Assembly: GCA_028280525.1 (NCBI GenBank)
Contig: JANQLR010000003.1
Span: 1 to 39,349 of the forward strand
Source: Longimicrobiales bacterium
Lineage (GTDB): Bacteria > Gemmatimonadota > Gemmatimonadetes > Longimicrobiales > Gaopeijiaceae
Direction: 5' to 3'
Length of the DNA stretch: 39,349 nucleotides
Position 1 is the stretch's first letter, and the number at the start of each line of letters is the position of its first letter. Positions 36,953 through 39,349 of this stretch are shown piece by piece. The notes beneath the pieces were generated by a model that was not told where the DNA came from, did no database searches, and saw nothing but the letters and a program-made list of their open reading frames with translations. The position numbers were made by a program, and so were the translations under genes.

Positions 36953-37707
36953 CAGGTTCCTCTCGTCTCCGCATAGCGCACGACCACCTGGTCGCGGTAG
37001 CGGAGATCCACGTTTCGGGGGGTGCGGTCGGGGTCGTCGAGGGCGTGAAGGAGAACGTTCACCGCCTCGCGGAGTCGGTAGGGGTCGATCTCCGTCGGCA
37101 GGCTGAAGAGGACGGCGGGTTCACCCCAGCTCGCCTCGATGTCCCCGGCCTCGTCGAGCGTCATCTCCGAAACCCGGCTCCAGAAGGTCACCTCGAGCCG
37201 CATCCGCTCCGCCATTCGCGCGAGGGGGAGGATGCGAATCGCGCTCGGGGGGCGGCCGGCGTGAGCCGGGTCGTCCGGGAGGCGCAGGATCGGGAGATCG
37301 AGCGGGAGCTCGGCAGGGTCCAGGGGGAGGCGACGCCCGTCCCGGTCGACCGGCTCGAGCGTCGGCATCGCAACCAGGGCGACCGGCTCCCGCTCCTCCA
37401 CCCGGATGTGGAGGGTGCCGGGGAGTTCGCGGCGGAGCTCGGCGCGCTCGACGAGCGGGTGGTCCTCCAGCCGCTCGACCCAGACGTCGAAGTCGTCCCA
37501 GACGCTCGACCGGCGCCCGATCCCGGCGATCTCGACCACCTCGGCGTGACGCAGGTTTCGGAGGCCGGTGACCTCGGTGCCGACCACGCGGAAGTGCTCG
37601 AGCCGGGCGAGGCCGGCGGGGATGTACGTCGCCCCCCAGGCGAGCGAACCGACGAGCGCGCTCCCGAGGACGACGCGGACGGGGCGGCGAAGGCGGTCAG
37701 CGGGCAT
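36952..37707 (-). CDS. ftsQ: Cell division protein FtsQ/DivIB (POTRA)
   Basis: N-term TM, FRVVGTEVTGLRNLRHAEVVEIAGI, LEDHPLVERAELRRELPGTLHIRVEEREPVALV; position between murC and ftsA. Confidence 0.9.
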   Translation of the reverse strand: MPADRLRRPVRVVLGSALVGSLAWGATYIPAGLARLEHFRVVGTEVTGLRNLRHAEVVEIAGIGRRSSVWDDFDVWVERLEDHPLVERAELRRELPGTLHIRVEEREPVALVAMPTLEPVDRDGRRLPLDPAELPLDLPILRLPDDPAHAGRPPSAIRILPLARMAERMRLEVTFWSRVSEMTLDEAGDIEASWGEPAVLFSLPTEIDPYRLREAVNVLLHALDDPDRTPRNVDLRYRDQVVVRYAETRGT

Positions 37708-39100
37708 GCGCCACCTCCTTCAGCCGCTCGAGGAGCCGGGGCCCGACCCGCTCGATCGATCCCGCGCCCATCGTCACCGCCACGTCGCCCCCCGCGAGCG
37801 TCGGGGCGACGGCCTCGGCGAGGGTGTCGAGGTCGGCGTGGTAGTGCACCTGGGCGCCCGCCCGGCGCGCCGCGTCCGCGATGATCGACCCGTCGACGCC
37901 GGGGATCGGTGCCTCCCGCGCGGGGAAGATCCCCGTCACCCAGAGCTCGTCGGCGAGGGCGAGCGCGCGGCCGAAGTCGTCCGTGAAGTCGCGGGTCCGC
38001 GTGTAGAGGTGCGGCTGGAAGAGGGCGACGATGCGGCGGCCGGGGAAGGCGTGGCGCGCACCCTCGAGGGTGGCCGCGACCTCGGTCGGGTGGTGGGCGT
38101 AGTCGTCCAGGAGGATGATGCCGTTCACCTCGCCGAGGCGCTGGAAGCGCCGACCGACCCCGGTGAAGGTGCTCCATCCGCGCCGGATCGCCGACCAGTC
38201 GACCCCGTAGTGCCGGGCGGTCGCGGCGGCGGCCAGGGCGTTGCGCAGGTTGTGCAGCCCCGGCATGGGCAGCCACCCGGAGCCGCGGTCGTGCCCGTCC
38301 TCGATGACGCGGAAGGCGGTGCCATCCGCCTCCGGCGCCACGTCGACGGCGCGGAGCTGGCTCCCGGCGGAGAGACCGTACGTGTACCCCGACCCGTTCA
38401 CCGCCGGGAGGAGGCTCGACGCCCCCGGATCGTCCGCGCACACGACGACCTTGCTCCCCGGCCGGCGTCCCCGCAGGAACTCGTGGAAGGCCTCCCGCAC
38501 CCCGGCGAGGTCACCGTAGATGTCGAGGTGGTCCGCCTCGAGGTTGGTGACGATGGCGACGTCGGGCTGGAGGGTGTGGAAGGAGCGGTCGTACTCGTCC
38601 GCCTCCACCACGTACAGCTCCCCACCGAGCCGGAGGTTGCCCCCCCACGCCGGGACCGACCCGCCGACGAAGCCGGTCGGGTCGAGCCCCGCCTCCGCGA
38701 GGACGCTCACCGTGAGCGCCGTCGTGCTCGTCTTCCCGTGCGTCCCCGCGACCGCGATCACCCGACCCGTGTTCACCACTGCGCCGAGCGCCTGCGCCCG
38801 CTTCCACACCGGGACGCCCGCCGCCCGCGCCGCCTGCAGCTCGGGGTGATCCCACGGGATCGCCGAGGTCCGCACCAGCGCGGCGATCCCCTCCACGTGG
38901 GACGGATCGTGCCCCTCCCGGATCTCGGCGCCGAGCCGCACGAGTCGCAGGATCGCGTCGCTCTCCTTGAGGTCGCACCCGGTGACCTCCTTCCCCTCCC
39001 GCAGCATCATCTCGGCGAGGGCACACATGCCGGCGCCACCGATCCCCATGAAGTGGATCGGGCCCTCGAGCATCCGGAGGTCCGGGACGGGGCGCGTCAT
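37697..39100 (-). CDS. murC: UDP-N-acetylmuramate--L-alanine ligase
   Basis: IHFMGIGGAGMCALAEMML, AVAGTHGKTSTTAL, EADEYDRSFHTLQPDVAIVTNLEADHLDIYGD, DDYAHHPTEV, FQPHLYTRT. Confidence 0.97.
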   Translation of the reverse strand: MTRPVPDLRMLEGPIHFMGIGGAGMCALAEMMLREGKEVTGCDLKESDAILRLVRLGAEIREGHDPSHVEGIAALVRTSAIPWDHPELQAARAAGVPVWKRAQALGAVVNTGRVIAVAGTHGKTSTTALTVSVLAEAGLDPTGFVGGSVPAWGGNLRLGGELYVVEADEYDRSFHTLQPDVAIVTNLEADHLDIYGDLAGVREAFHEFLRGRRPGSKVVVCADDPGASSLLPAVNGSGYTYGLSAGSQLRAVDVAPEADGTAFRVIEDGHDRGSGWLPMPGLHNLRNALAAAATARHYGVDWSAIRRGWSTFTGVGRRFQRLGEVNGIILLDDYAHHPTEVAATLEGARHAFPGRRIVALFQPHLYTRTRDFTDDFGRALALADELWVTGIFPAREAPIPGVDGSIIADAARRAGAQVHYHADLDTLAEAVAPTLAGGDVAVTMGAGSIERVGPRLLERLKEVAHAR

Positions 39101-39349
39101 GCCGCCCTCCGCTCGTCGAGGAGGCCGGAGATCGCCCGGGCGACCTCGCGGGCGGCGTGGGGCCGGGCGCGGTCGAGGGCGGCCGCGCGGAAGCTCGCCC
39201 GCCGGTCGGCGTCGCCGACCAGGCCGTCGATCCGGGCGCGCAGGAGTGCGCCGTCCAGCTCCGACTCCGGGAGGAGCTCGGCGCACCCGGCCCCGGCGAG
39301 CGCCTCGGCGTTCTTCCGCTGGTGGTCGGCCGCGGCCGTCGGCAGGGGG
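39097..39349 (-). CDS. murG: UDP-N-acetylglucosamine--undecaprenyl-PP-MurNAc-pentapeptide GlcNAc transferase, C-terminal end (truncated by window)
   Basis: Manual minus-strand translation ...PLPTAAADHQRKNAEALAGAGCAELLPESELDG..., the MurG C-terminal motif; TGA overlaps murC ATG. Confidence 0.9.
   Translation of the reverse strand, partial: PLPTAAADHQRKNAEALAGAGCAELLPESELDGALLRARIDGLVGDADRRASFRAAALDRARPHAAREVARAISGLLDERRAA

Overview
GC-rich, densely coded bacterial chromosomal window. Gene content and style look like a Gemmatimonadota-type genome, but that is inference. Most of it is housekeeping: purF (3' part), add, fbp, a compact minus-strand run alr-cdd-lipoprotein-OMP-mtaB-miaB-LapA-like-comEC, a divergent mazG, a D-2-hydroxyacid dehydrogenase, asnS, a DUF2911 protein, recG, ftsY, and a division/cell-wall cluster (murG 3' part, murC, ftsQ, ftsA, ftsZ, M23 peptidase). 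Two accessory regions stand out. (1) 2237-9950 holds an Oar-like TonB-dependent receptor and a giant lipoprotein built of alternating Ig-like/carboxypeptidase-regulatory repeats, separated by a clear intrinsic terminator. (2) 26166-27814 is a compact plus-strand four-gene operon isolated between minus-strand genes. Its second gene encodes a stand-alone photoactive yellow protein (PYP) homologue with the chromophore Cys (APCT), Glu46 and Tyr42 equivalents conserved. The other genes are a 59-aa protein with an internal 27-residue duplication, an unrecognised helical 150-aa protein, and a 203-aa protein whose sequence weakly resembles a degenerate N-terminal half of an ANL (acyl/coumarate-CoA ligase) enzyme. 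A 14-bp perfect palindrome lies just upstream of the first gene. This PYP operon is my best candidate for an undescribed system. No tRNA, rRNA, CRISPR array, phage or transposase was seen.
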